Source of the DNA: Solobacterium sp. | GTDB lineage: Bacteria > Bacillota_I > Bacilli_A > Erysipelotrichales > Erysipelotrichaceae | NCBI GenBank assembly: GCA_024693325.1 | Contig: JAILLA010000100.1 | Span: forward strand, 1-64,000 | Direction: 5' to 3' | DNA: 64,000 bases | Part shown: positions 34,185-42,161 of the stretch, piece after piece | How the letters are laid out: each line of letters opens with the position of its first letter | Position numbering within the stretch: position 1 is the first letter of the stretch | Notes under the pieces: model-generated | What the model was told of the DNA's origin: nothing | The model's input: the letters and a program-made list of their open reading frames with translations, nothing else | Databases searched by the model: none | Translations under genes and position numbers: made by a program

Positions 34185-34934
34185 ATGTTCGATAACTATA
34201 TTTTCGATCTGTACGCAACGCTTGTCAGTGTCAGGACAGATCAGACAAAGCCCGGTCTCTGGAAGATGACTGCTTCCCGCTATGCAGAAGCGGGGGCGAT
34301 ATGGAAACCTGCTGAAATGCAGACAGCTTACCGCAGGATGATCAAAGAGGAAGAACAGAAACTGATGGATACGCTTGGCGTCAGTTATCCCGAGCCTGAT
34401 CTGAGGATCGTATTCAGAAGACTTCATGAAGAAGCACCGGGACGCGTGATCGGAAGCAGTGTCACAGATGCCTGGATCATTGAAACGATGCGTCAGTTCC
34501 GCCTGAAAAGCAGGGTCCGCTTGAGAAACTATCATGATACGCATGCTGTGCTGCAGCGTCTGCGTGATGAAGGAAAAAGAGTATATATGCTGACGAATGC
34601 CGAGCATGAATTTACCGCGCCGGAGATCGAAGAAATGGATCTGACCCGGTACTTTGATGAAATACGGATGTCTTCCGATTATCATATGAGAAAACCCGAA
34701 CCCCGGTTCCTGATGGACATGATCAATGATCATGACATGGACCCGGAACGGACGGTCATGGTCGGCAATGATATCTGCAGTGATATCAAGGCAGCCGATG
34801 CCTGCGGGATCAGTTCGGTATATCTCAACACATGGCATTTTGACGATGCACGTATACAGGAACTGCTGAGGAAAGAGATCAGACATCCGGAGCGTGTAAG
34901 GATCATCCGTTCGGGAAGACTAAACAAATTATAA
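34185..34934 (+). CDS. HAD-superfamily hydrolase with DxY nucleophile motif
   Basis: A 249-residue HAD-like enzyme with an alpha-helical type-I cap. Motif I is FDLYATLVSV at residues 6-15: the nucleophile Asp is kept, but the usual second Asp is Tyr, the variant seen in L-2-haloacid dehalogenases (DxYGTL). Motif II is YMLTNAEH, the Lys lies in HMRKPEPRFL and motif III is MVGNDICSDIKAADACGI. Loss of the general-acid Asp makes a classical phosphatase mechanism doubtful; hydrolysis of a carbon-halogen-like bond or a modified role is possible. The substrate is unknown. GGAGG precedes the ATG. It is a single-gene unit between terminators. Confidence 0.78.
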   Translation: MFDNYIFDLYATLVSVRTDQTKPGLWKMTASRYAEAGAIWKPAEMQTAYRRMIKEEEQKLMDTLGVSYPEPDLRIVFRRLHEEAPGRVIGSSVTDAWIIETMRQFRLKSRVRLRNYHDTHAVLQRLRDEGKRVYMLTNAEHEFTAPEIEEMDLTRYFDEIRMSSDYHMRKPEPRFLMDMINDHDMDPERTVMVGNDICSDIKAADACGISSVYLNTWHFDDARIQELLRKEIRHPERVRIIRSGRLNKL

Positions 34935-34944
34935 ACATCGATTG

Positions 34945-34979
34945 AGGGACCTGTTTTGTTCACAGCAGGGTCCCTTTTT
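34945..34979 (+). terminator. Terminator of the HAD gene, overlapping the smc promoter
   Basis: AGGGACC (34945-34951) pairs with GGTCCCT (34969-34975) and a run of T follows. The -35 box of the smc promoter lies in its loop and its 3' arm forms the promoter spacer. Confidence 0.75.
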
Positions 34980-34987
34980 GTTATAAT
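34959..34987 (+). promoter_or_regulatory. smc promoter embedded in a terminator
   Basis: TTCACA (34959-34964, five of six matches), a 17-base spacer and a perfect TATAAT (34982-34987) with an upstream TGT extended -10. It is followed by the same GTTCG string as at greA. The start codon is 26 bases downstream. Confidence 0.7.
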
Positions 34988-35012
34988 GTTCGAGGTATCA
35001 AAAGGAGATAAG

Positions 35013-37964
35013 ATGTTTTTAAAGCGGATTGAAATGCAGGGATTCAAATCCTTTGCAGATAAAACTGTCATATCCTTTGAATATCCGATCACCGGAATCG
35101 TAGGACCGAACGGATGCGGAAAATCCAACATTTCCGACTCGGTCAGGTGGGTGCTTGGTGAACAGAGTGCGAGGCAGATGCGCGGCGAAAAGATGAATGA
35201 CGTCATTTTTTCCGGCAGCGCAGACCGCCGTCAGCTCAACATGGCTGAAGTCACTCTTGTTTTTGATAATTCCAATCATATCCTCAACTCACAGAATGAT
35301 GAACTGGAAGTGACCAGAAGACTTTACCGTGATTCAGGAGACGCGCAGTATCTGATCAACCGGAATCCCGTGCGTCTGAAAGATGTCGTAGAACTCTTCC
35401 TGGATACAGGTCTGGGCAAGGACTCACTGAGCATCATTTCACAGGGCAATGTCATTACGTTTGCTGAAAGCAAGCCGAAGGACAGAAGAGGTATCTTTGA
35501 AGAAGCTGCCGGTGTTGCAAAGTATAAGAAGAGAAAACTTGAATCTTTGAACAGACTGGAGAGGACAAGGCTGAACCTTGAACGCAGCACGGATATCCTG
35601 AACGAACTTGAAAAGCAGGTATCCCCGCTGAAGCGTCAGGCACATAAGGCTGAGATCTACCGTGAGAAGAAAAAACGTCTGGAAGAGATCGAGATCACTG
35701 TTCTGGTACAGGATATTCAGGAATTGAATGATAAACTCGAAGAATGCAGAAAAGCACTCTTTGATATTGAAACAAAAGCGCAGATGTGTGCGACGACGAT
35801 CCAGATCGGTGAGATGAAGATCCAGGATGAGCGTAAACAGAACGCCCAGCTGGAACGTGAGATCTCCGCTCTGCAGGAAGAACTGATGCACAACATCGAT
35901 TCCATTTCGGCACTGGAAGCGCGTAAGACAGAAATGGATGAGCGCCGTAAGTACATTATCGAGACCGGAAGCAGGGAACAGAAGGCTAAGGAAACAAGAG
36001 GTCTGCTGGCTTCTGCCAAGGAAGAGTACGAAGACCGTAAGAACAGACTTGATGCGATCAACCGTGAGATCGATCTTGATAAGGAACGTCTGACACAGAT
36101 TGCTCAGAAACAGTTTGACCTGAACAATGAGTATGAACAGAGCGCGGGTATCCTGCGCAATCTGCAGAACCAGAAGGTCTATCTGGACAATATGCTGAAG
36201 GATCCGCTCAGTTCAACAAGACAGGGCGGTGCCAAGTCCATCATGGACAACCGCAATGCCCTGAAAGGCATCCTCGGTGTGATCGGTCAGGTGATCAAGG
36301 CAAAGCCCGGTTATGAAGAAGCATTGTCGGAAGCGCTCGGCGGCGCGATGTACAACATCGTTACAACGGATGAAGCGTGTGCAAGAGACGCGATCAGGTT
36401 CCTAACAAGAAACCAGAGCGGACGTGCGACATTCCTTCCGCTGACTGTATGCCAGCCAAGATGGATCTCCAAGGACGCTGCGGTCATTGCCCAGAATACA
36501 CCGGGTTACAGAGGTCCTGCCAGTGATTTTGCCGAGTATGATCCGAAGTTTGAACCTGTAGCGGCATCGCTTTTGAGAAATGTCATGGTCGTCGAAGATA
36601 TGGAAAGCGGCAATGAACTGTCATCCCTGACAGGCCGCCAGTACAAGATCGTTACGCTGGACGGTGAAGTCATCCACCGCGGCGGTTCCATGACCGGCGG
36701 TAAGACACGCCGCAGCACGACGATCGTCACTGCTCAGAAAGAAGCAGATGAAGTCAATCAGAAGATCGATACGCAGACAGCCAGGACAGAGCTGCTCAGG
36801 AAGCAGGTCCAGCAGGCTGATATGCAGAAGAGCGAGATCACGAGCCGTCTCCAGCAGCACCGTATTTCCGCTGCTTCACTTGAACCTGTCGTTGACGCGA
36901 AGCAGGCAAAGTATGAAAAACTGAGGAACGATCTGGCACTGCTGACACCGGACGGAACCGAAAATACCGAAGAAGACCTGCCTGAAGCAGATGAAATGGT
37001 ATCCAGGCTGAATGCGGCTTATTCGAGACGTGACGAGATCACTTCATCGATCAGGACCAAGCGTGAACAGAGGATCCAGCTGTCCCAGGAAACAGACAGA
37101 AAAGAAATGCAGCTGCGTCAGACACGCAAGGATATGCAGCGTTATCAGGATTCTTCTTCCCAGATCAGGATCGATCAGGGCAAGATCGAAACAAAGATCG
37201 AAAACGCGCTGAACAGGCTTGTATCGGAATATCAGCTGACATATGAATTCGCTGCCACCAAGGTCAGTGACCTTCAGGTGGAAAACGCACGTGAAGAAGT
37301 ACTGCAGCTGAGATCGGATATCGAACGTCTTGGCAACATCAACATGAATGCGCCGGAAGAGTACAATGAAGTGAATGAGCGTTATGAAATGCTCAAGAAG
37401 TCCATTGAAGAACTGACCCAGAGCAGGGACAAGATCCTGGCAGCCATCGATGAGATGGACAGGGTCATGATCCGCCAGTTCAAAACGATGTTTGACAAGA
37501 TCAATACGGAATTCAATGACATATTCAGGAACCTTTACGGCGGCGGAAAGGCAAAGCTTATCCTGGAAGATCCTTCCGACATCCTGAATACCGGCATTGA
37601 TATCGACGCTCAGCCTCCGGGAAAAGCAGTTCAGAACAACATGCTGTTCTCGGGCGGTGAGAAGTCACTGATCGCTCTGTGCGTACTGTTTGCCATCCTG
37701 AAAGTCAAGCCGGTACCGCTGGTCATCCTTGATGAAGTCGAGGCGGCGCTTGACCAGAGCAATGTTGAACGCTTTGCACAGTATCTGCATAACTATACAG
37801 ACCGTACGCAGTTCATCGTTGTTACGCACAGACCCGGTACCATGCAGAATACGGATGTACTGTATGGCGTTACCATGCAGCATCAGGGCGTCAGCCAGAT
37901 GCTGAAGGTAGAACTGAAGGATGCCATGAGCATGGCACAGGAAAGTGAGGAGGCTGTTTCATGA
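35013..37964 (+). CDS. smc: Chromosome segregation protein SMC, short-arm form
   Basis: A 983-residue SMC ATPase. N-terminal head with Walker A GPNGCGKSN near residue 32 and the Q-loop; coiled coil from about 165 to 400; hinge about 400-540 (LKGILGVIGQVIKAKPGYEE, then GRATFLPL); returning coiled coil to about 815; C-terminal head with the signature LFSGGEKSL and Walker B VILDEVEAALDQ. Typical Firmicutes SMC is about 1,180-1,190 residues, so each coiled-coil arm is about 100 residues shorter. The start at 35013 has AAAGGAG six bases upstream; an ATG 19 codons earlier falls in the terminator and promoter. It overlaps ftsY by four bases. With ScpAB it compacts and segregates the chromosome. Confidence 0.93.
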   Translation: MFLKRIEMQGFKSFADKTVISFEYPITGIVGPNGCGKSNISDSVRWVLGEQSARQMRGEKMNDVIFSGSADRRQLNMAEVTLVFDNSNHILNSQNDELEVTRRLYRDSGDAQYLINRNPVRLKDVVELFLDTGLGKDSLSIISQGNVITFAESKPKDRRGIFEEAAGVAKYKKRKLESLNRLERTRLNLERSTDILNELEKQVSPLKRQAHKAEIYREKKKRLEEIEITVLVQDIQELNDKLEECRKALFDIETKAQMCATTIQIGEMKIQDERKQNAQLEREISALQEELMHNIDSISALEARKTEMDERRKYIIETGSREQKAKETRGLLASAKEEYEDRKNRLDAINREIDLDKERLTQIAQKQFDLNNEYEQSAGILRNLQNQKVYLDNMLKDPLSSTRQGGAKSIMDNRNALKGILGVIGQVIKAKPGYEEALSEALGGAMYNIVTTDEACARDAIRFLTRNQSGRATFLPLTVCQPRWISKDAAVIAQNTPGYRGPASDFAEYDPKFEPVAASLLRNVMVVEDMESGNELSSLTGRQYKIVTLDGEVIHRGGSMTGGKTRRSTTIVTAQKEADEVNQKIDTQTARTELLRKQVQQADMQKSEITSRLQQHRISAASLEPVVDAKQAKYEKLRNDLALLTPDGTENTEEDLPEADEMVSRLNAAYSRRDEITSSIRTKREQRIQLSQETDRKEMQLRQTRKDMQRYQDSSSQIRIDQGKIETKIENALNRLVSEYQLTYEFAATKVSDLQVENAREEVLQLRSDIERLGNINMNAPEEYNEVNERYEMLKKSIEELTQSRDKILAAIDEMDRVMIRQFKTMFDKINTEFNDIFRNLYGGGKAKLILEDPSDILNTGIDIDAQPPGKAVQNNMLFSGGEKSLIALCVLFAILKVKPVPLVILDEVEAALDQSNVERFAQYLHNYTDRTQFIVVTHRPGTMQNTDVLYGVTMQHQGVSQMLKVELKDAMSMAQESEEAVS

Positions 37965-38935
37965 GTTTTCTGGATACCCTGAAAGCGAAATTTCAGAAAA
38001 AAGACGACAGAGCTGTGTACCTGAGCGGATTCGCCAAGTCCAAGAATAAATTCGGCGATCAGCTTCAGCAGATGCAGTATAAATACAAAGGCTATATCGA
38101 TGAAGATTTTCTTGAAGAACTGACGATCGTACTGCTTGAGAGCGATGTAGGCATCGATACTGCTGACCTGATCTGTGAAGAACTCAGGAAAAAAGGGCAG
38201 GAGTACGGCAAGATCCCGTTCCCCTGGTGTATGAACTTCCTCATTGAAACGATGAAGAAGATCTATGAGGAATATCCCGATACGGAACCTGTATTTGCTG
38301 AGGAAGGACCGACGGTCATCCTTCTGGAAGGCGTCAACGGATCAGGCAAGACTACAACGGCTGCCAAACTTGCCCATATGTATAAAAAGCAAGGCAAGTC
38401 CGTCGCATTTGTTGCGGCAGATACATTCCGTGCCGGAGCGATCGGACAGCTGGCCGAATGGGGTGAACGTCTGGACGTTCCGTGCATCAAAGGTATTGAA
38501 AACGGCGATCCCAGTGCGGCGATCGTAGACGGATGCCGTTACGCAAAGGAAAATAACATCGATATCCTGCTGTGTGATACAGCGGGCAGACTGCAGAACA
38601 AGGCAGGCCTGATGGCTGAGCTTTCCAAAATGAACCGTGTCTGCGGCAAAGAGATCGAAGGCGCGCCGCACAATACCTGGCTGGTACTGGATGCGACAAC
38701 GGGCCAGAACGGTCTGTCCCAGGCAAAGATATTCAATGAGGCTACAAACCTGACAGGGATCATCCTGACTAAGATGGACGGTACTGCAAAAGGCGGCATC
38801 ATCATCGCGATCAAGCATGAGCTGCATCTGCCGGTCAGATACATCGGACTGGGAGAAAAGCCCTCTGATCTGAGACCGTTCGATCTTGATTCCTACCTGT
38901 ACAGTATTTCCCAGGGCATTGAAAATGTCCGATGA
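37961..38935 (+). CDS. ftsY: Signal recognition particle receptor FtsY
   Basis: A 324-residue SRP-type GTPase. A short N-terminal helical region leads into the NG domain: P-loop GVNGSGKTTTAAKLA near residue 125, AADTFRAGAIGQL, DTAGRLQ, TKMDGTAKGG, and a C-terminal 'GLGEKPSDLRPFD'. It receives the ribosome-SRP complex at the membrane. GGAGG lies nine bases before the ATG, which overlaps the smc stop (ATGA). Most Firmicutes keep smc-ftsY-ylxM-ffh together; here ffh is not found after ylxM. Confidence 0.95.
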   Translation: MSFLDTLKAKFQKKDDRAVYLSGFAKSKNKFGDQLQQMQYKYKGYIDEDFLEELTIVLLESDVGIDTADLICEELRKKGQEYGKIPFPWCMNFLIETMKKIYEEYPDTEPVFAEEGPTVILLEGVNGSGKTTTAAKLAHMYKKQGKSVAFVAADTFRAGAIGQLAEWGERLDVPCIKGIENGDPSAAIVDGCRYAKENNIDILLCDTAGRLQNKAGLMAELSKMNRVCGKEIEGAPHNTWLVLDATTGQNGLSQAKIFNEATNLTGIILTKMDGTAKGGIIIAIKHELHLPVRYIGLGEKPSDLRPFDLDSYLYSISQGIENVR

Positions 38936-39263
38936 TAAATTCATGATGAACAGCCTGCTCGATTTCTACGACACGCTGCTCACGGAAAAACAGCTTGAGA
39001 TCTGCACGTACTATTATTGTGAAGATCTGTCCCTGCAGGAGATCTCGGAGATCATGAACGTATCACGCGCAGCGGTGTATGATACTGTCCGCAGAAGCCG
39101 GGATGAGCTGGTGAAATACGAGGAAAAGCTCGGACTTGTGAAAAATTATGAGTTGCGTATCAAGCTGTATGATAAAATTAAATTGCTAACAGATGATCAG
39201 CAGATCCATGATCTGCTGGATCAGTGTTTGAATACGGAGTCAGAAGGAGGTCTATATGAGTAA
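38925..39263 (+). CDS. ylxM: YlxM/p13 family HTH protein
   Basis: A 112-residue protein of the YlxM family (sigma-70 region-4-like helix-turn-helix): 'MNSLLDFYDTLLTEKQLEI', then YYYCEDLSLQEISEIMNVSRAAVYDTVRRS. In other bacteria YlxM interacts with SRP and modulates FtsY/Ffh activity. The start at 38925 overlaps ftsY by 11 bases; another ATG at 38943 is possible. It overlaps ackA by eight bases, an unusual partner, since ffh normally follows. Confidence 0.85.
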   Translation: MSDDKFMMNSLLDFYDTLLTEKQLEICTYYYCEDLSLQEISEIMNVSRAAVYDTVRRSRDELVKYEEKLGLVKNYELRIKLYDKIKLLTDDQQIHDLLDQCLNTESEGGLYE

Positions 39264-40452
39264 GGTTATATCTGTTAATTCCGGTTCATCATCATTAAAG
39301 TTTCAGCTCTTTGACATGCCGAGTGAGACTGTACTGACATCAGGTCAGGCAGAACGTATTGGCCAGGACATGGGCGCATTTACGATCAAGGTAAACGGCG
39401 AAAAGCATACAGAACAGCTGCCGCTTCCTGATCATCAGAGAGCAGTCGATGTACTGCTGAAAGCACTGATCGACTGGAAAGTCGTTGAAAGCCTGGATGA
39501 GATCCAGGGTGCTGGTCACCGTATCGTCCAGGGCGGACCGTATTTTGATCAGTCCGTAGTCGTAACACCTGATGTAGTAGAAAAAGTTGACGAACTCTGT
39601 GAATTGGCTCCGCTTCACAATCACGCGCATCTCGTATGCTACAAAGCATTTGTAAAAGCACTTCCGAAGATCGGACATGTATTTGTCTTCGACACAGCGT
39701 TCCATCAGACGATGGGTCCTGAATCCTATCTCTTCCCGGTACCTTATGACTGGTATACACAGTATAAGATCCGCAGATACGGCGCTCACGGTACATCCCA
39801 CTGGTATGTCAACAGAAGAGCTGCTGAACTGATGGGCAAGGATGTCAACACACTGAACATGATCACATGCCATCTTGGCAACGGTGCTTCCGTAACTGCG
39901 ATCAGAAACGGCAAGTGCATCAACACATCTATGGGTCTGACACCGCTGGGCGGCGTTATGATGGGTACAAGAAGCGGCGATATCGACCCGACCGTTGTAT
40001 TCTACATGATGAAGAGACTGGAATGCACACCTGATGAAATGGATACATTCCTGAACAAGAGATCCGGTATGCTCGGCGTATCCGGCATCTCCTCAGACGC
40101 TCGTGACATCCAGGCTGCTCTGGAAGAAGGCAATGAACGCGCTAAGCTGACAGTCGAGCTCTACCGCAACCGTGCTGTCAACGTGATCGGCGGCTACTAC
40201 ATGCAGCTGGGTCATACAGACGCGCTCGTATTTACAGCCGGCCTTGGTGAAAACGACGCACACACACGTGAACGTATCCTGAAGCACATCGAAGAAGGTA
40301 TGGGCCTCAGCATCGACTATGATCTGAACATGCAGATCCATGGTAAGGAATGCCTGATTTCCAAGCCGGATTCCAAGGTTGCTGTATACGTCATCCCGAC
40401 AAACGAAGAACTCGTTATTGCCCGCGATACCTGCAGACTCCTGGGCCTGTAA
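39256..40452 (+). CDS. ackA: Acetate kinase
   Basis: A 398-residue enzyme of normal length that interconverts acetyl phosphate + ADP and acetate + ATP. Signature VISVNSGSSSLKFQLF at the N-terminus; 'VFDTAFHQTMGPESYLFPVPY' and 'YGAHGTSHWYVNRR' in the centre; GLTPLGGVMMGTRSGDIDP and FTAGLGENDA near the nucleotide site. AAGGAGG precedes the ATG. No pta gene is adjacent. It is the terminal ATP-forming step of an acetate-producing fermentation. Confidence 0.96.
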   Translation: MSKVISVNSGSSSLKFQLFDMPSETVLTSGQAERIGQDMGAFTIKVNGEKHTEQLPLPDHQRAVDVLLKALIDWKVVESLDEIQGAGHRIVQGGPYFDQSVVVTPDVVEKVDELCELAPLHNHAHLVCYKAFVKALPKIGHVFVFDTAFHQTMGPESYLFPVPYDWYTQYKIRRYGAHGTSHWYVNRRAAELMGKDVNTLNMITCHLGNGASVTAIRNGKCINTSMGLTPLGGVMMGTRSGDIDPTVVFYMMKRLECTPDEMDTFLNKRSGMLGVSGISSDARDIQAALEEGNERAKLTVELYRNRAVNVIGGYYMQLGHTDALVFTAGLGENDAHTRERILKHIEEGMGLSIDYDLNMQIHGKECLISKPDSKVAVYVIPTNEELVIARDTCRLLGL

Positions 40453-41402
40453 TGAACTTTTCCGATCTGCTGCTTCAGGAAATTGAGGCAGCAGATATTA
40501 TTACAATCTATCGTCATGTACATCCGGACTGTGATGCTGTCGGCTCGCAGTTCGGATTATTCAACTGGCTGAAAGAAAACTGGCCTGAAAAGCAGGTTTA
40601 TGCGCTGGGACGTGAAAAATGCACGCAGGGGCACTGGCCGGAAACGGACGAAGTCAGTGATGAGACGATCAGAAACAGTTTAGCCATCGTGCTTGATACA
40701 GCCAATACTGCAAGGATCGATGATGAAAGAGCGATGAGTGCCTCTAAAGTCATCAAGATCGATCATCATCCCAACAGGGAACCGTTTGGCGATGTTCAGA
40801 TGGTATTTGACAGCTCTGCAGCGACATGTGAGATCCTGACTGAACTTCTGACAGGTACAGGCCATCCGGTCAGCGCCGTCACAGCCAGGTATTTCTATGC
40901 AGGTATTTTGACTGATACATTGTGCTTCAGAACAAGCAATACAACAGCTCATACACTGAAAATGGCTGCTGTACTGGCAGAACATGAATTTTCAATCCCG
41001 GAACTCAACAGGGAACTGTTTGACCGTACGATCAGTGAATTTGAATTTGCAAGCTATCTGCGTTCTGCTGTGCGTTTTACAGAACACAGGAATATGGGAT
41101 ATGTCATCCTTTCTCAGGATGAACTGAACCGATTCCACCTGAAGGGTTCAGAGGCAAGGAATTATATCGATGAGATCGGTCATATTTCCGAACTGGAAGT
41201 ATGGTGCGTCTTTACGGAGCGTATCAGTGTAAAAGGGATCTATGATGGATCTCTCCGTTCCAAACATGTATCTGTGAATGATATTGCAGAACATTTTAAC
41301 GGCGGCGGACACAAAAACGCTTCCGGTGTAAAAGATTTGACTGAAATTGATTTAAAAGATATAATTCAGCAGTTGAAATCAAAAGCAGAAAGTACTGATT
41401 GA
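40452..41402 (+). CDS. nrnA: DHH-family nanoRNase / pAp phosphatase (NrnA-like)
   Basis: A 316-residue DHH/DHHA1 phosphoesterase. It contains YRHVHPDCDAVGSQFGL (motif I), 'IVLDTANTARID' (motif II), IKIDHHPNREPFG (DHH motif) and a C-terminal DHHA1 domain with GGGHKNASG. NrnA degrades 2-5-base RNA remnants and 3'-phosphoadenosine 5'-phosphate. The start at 40452 shares its A with the ackA stop (TAATG), so translation is coupled; the frame is open upstream but only as a shadow of ackA. Confidence 0.9.
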   Translation: MNFSDLLLQEIEAADIITIYRHVHPDCDAVGSQFGLFNWLKENWPEKQVYALGREKCTQGHWPETDEVSDETIRNSLAIVLDTANTARIDDERAMSASKVIKIDHHPNREPFGDVQMVFDSSAATCEILTELLTGTGHPVSAVTARYFYAGILTDTLCFRTSNTTAHTLKMAAVLAEHEFSIPELNRELFDRTISEFEFASYLRSAVRFTEHRNMGYVILSQDELNRFHLKGSEARNYIDEIGHISELEVWCVFTERISVKGIYDGSLRSKHVSVNDIAEHFNGGGHKNASGVKDLTEIDLKDIIQQLKSKAESTD

Positions 41403-41419
41403 TATTCAATTTTCAAGTA

Positions 41420-41448
41420 TTGAATGCATAAGATGTTTACTGTATGAT
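41420..41448 (+). promoter_or_regulatory. Promoter of the HU gene
   Basis: TTGAAT (41420-41425), a 17-base spacer and TATGAT (41443-41448). GGAGG and the ATG follow within 25 bases. Confidence 0.6.
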
Positions 41449-41469
41449 AGTGGTCACGGAGGTTAAATT

Positions 41470-41751
41470 ATGGAAACATTGAACAAAAAGGGCATTGCTG
41501 AAATTATTGCTGAAAAGCATGACCTTACAAAGAAAGAAGCAGCAGAAATCGTTGAACTGGTTTTTGATACAATTACAGATACTCTGAAAGAAGGCGGCAA
41601 AGTCGAGATCACAGGTTTCGGAAAATTCGAAGTTAAGACACGCGCTTCCAGAATCGGAATCAACCCTCAGACAAAGGAATCCATTGAAATCCCTTCATCC
41701 AAACTGCCGGGATTCAAAGCTTCCAAGAGCCTGAAAGAAGAGATCAAATAA
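41470..41751 (+). CDS. hup: HU-type DNA-binding protein
   Basis: A 93-residue nucleoid protein of standard length. It has N-terminal helices 'NKKGIAEIIAEKHDLTKKEA', the conserved KVEITGFGKFEVKTRASRIG segment and the arm region 'NPQTKESIEIPSSKLPGFKA' with the intercalating Pro. It binds and bends DNA as a dimer. It has its own promoter and a terminator, as expected for a highly expressed gene. Confidence 0.96.
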   Translation: METLNKKGIAEIIAEKHDLTKKEAAEIVELVFDTITDTLKEGGKVEITGFGKFEVKTRASRIGINPQTKESIEIPSSKLPGFKASKSLKEEIK

Positions 41752-41775
41752 CTTCTTCAGCTGAATTTATAAGAT

Positions 41776-41816
41776 AAGACCACACGGATCATGAACGATC
41801 ACGGCGGTCTTTTTCT
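41776..41816 (+). terminator. Terminator of the HU gene
   Basis: AAGACC (41776-41781) pairs with GGTCTT (41806-41811), with internal GATC-GATC pairing, followed by T residues. Confidence 0.6.
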
Positions 41817-41881
41817 ATATACGCCATATATTTCTGAACAATACACGGTCCGGTACACTTCTTTTATTTATGATTCATAAC

Positions 41882-41895
41882 TGATAACGCTTACA
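41882..41895 (+). promoter_or_regulatory. cre-like catabolite control site upstream of the SLC13-type carrier
   Basis: TGATAACGCTTACA matches the CcpA-site consensus TGWAARCGYTWNCA at 13 of 14 positions. It lies 267 bases before the carrier start, in a 345-base AT-rich gap (41817-42161). A possible promoter further down is TTGTGA (42037-42042), a 16-base spacer and TATCTT (42059-42064) with an upstream TGC. The rest of the gap shows nothing else, apart from a small AGAA/TTCT hairpin near 42105. Confidence 0.45.
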
Positions 41896-42161
41896 TTTGA
41901 TGAAAAACGCTGAGACACATGTTTTTAAGAAAAACGGAAAATATGAGAAAAAACATTGAAAAACGGCTTAAATAAAGCACTTTTTATGTTTTATATCATG
42001 ACATGAAGTGACTTTTGAACGATAAATAATCGAGATTTGTGATTCCTTAAGCCTCTGCTATCTTTTGGGTACAAGGAGATCCGGAGAAGAAATTGAGGGG
42101 ATGTCACGGGGAGACAGAACAGCAGTTCTTCTGACGGAAAGAAGGAGAAAGGGAATCCAAT

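Noticed and set aside
41411-41425. TTTCAAGTATTGAAT near the HU promoter as a second copy of the importer palindrome
   Set aside because: It needs a one-base deletion and a mismatch to align with TTTCAAGTACTTGAAA, and it overlaps an ordinary -35 box; chance similarity is more likely.
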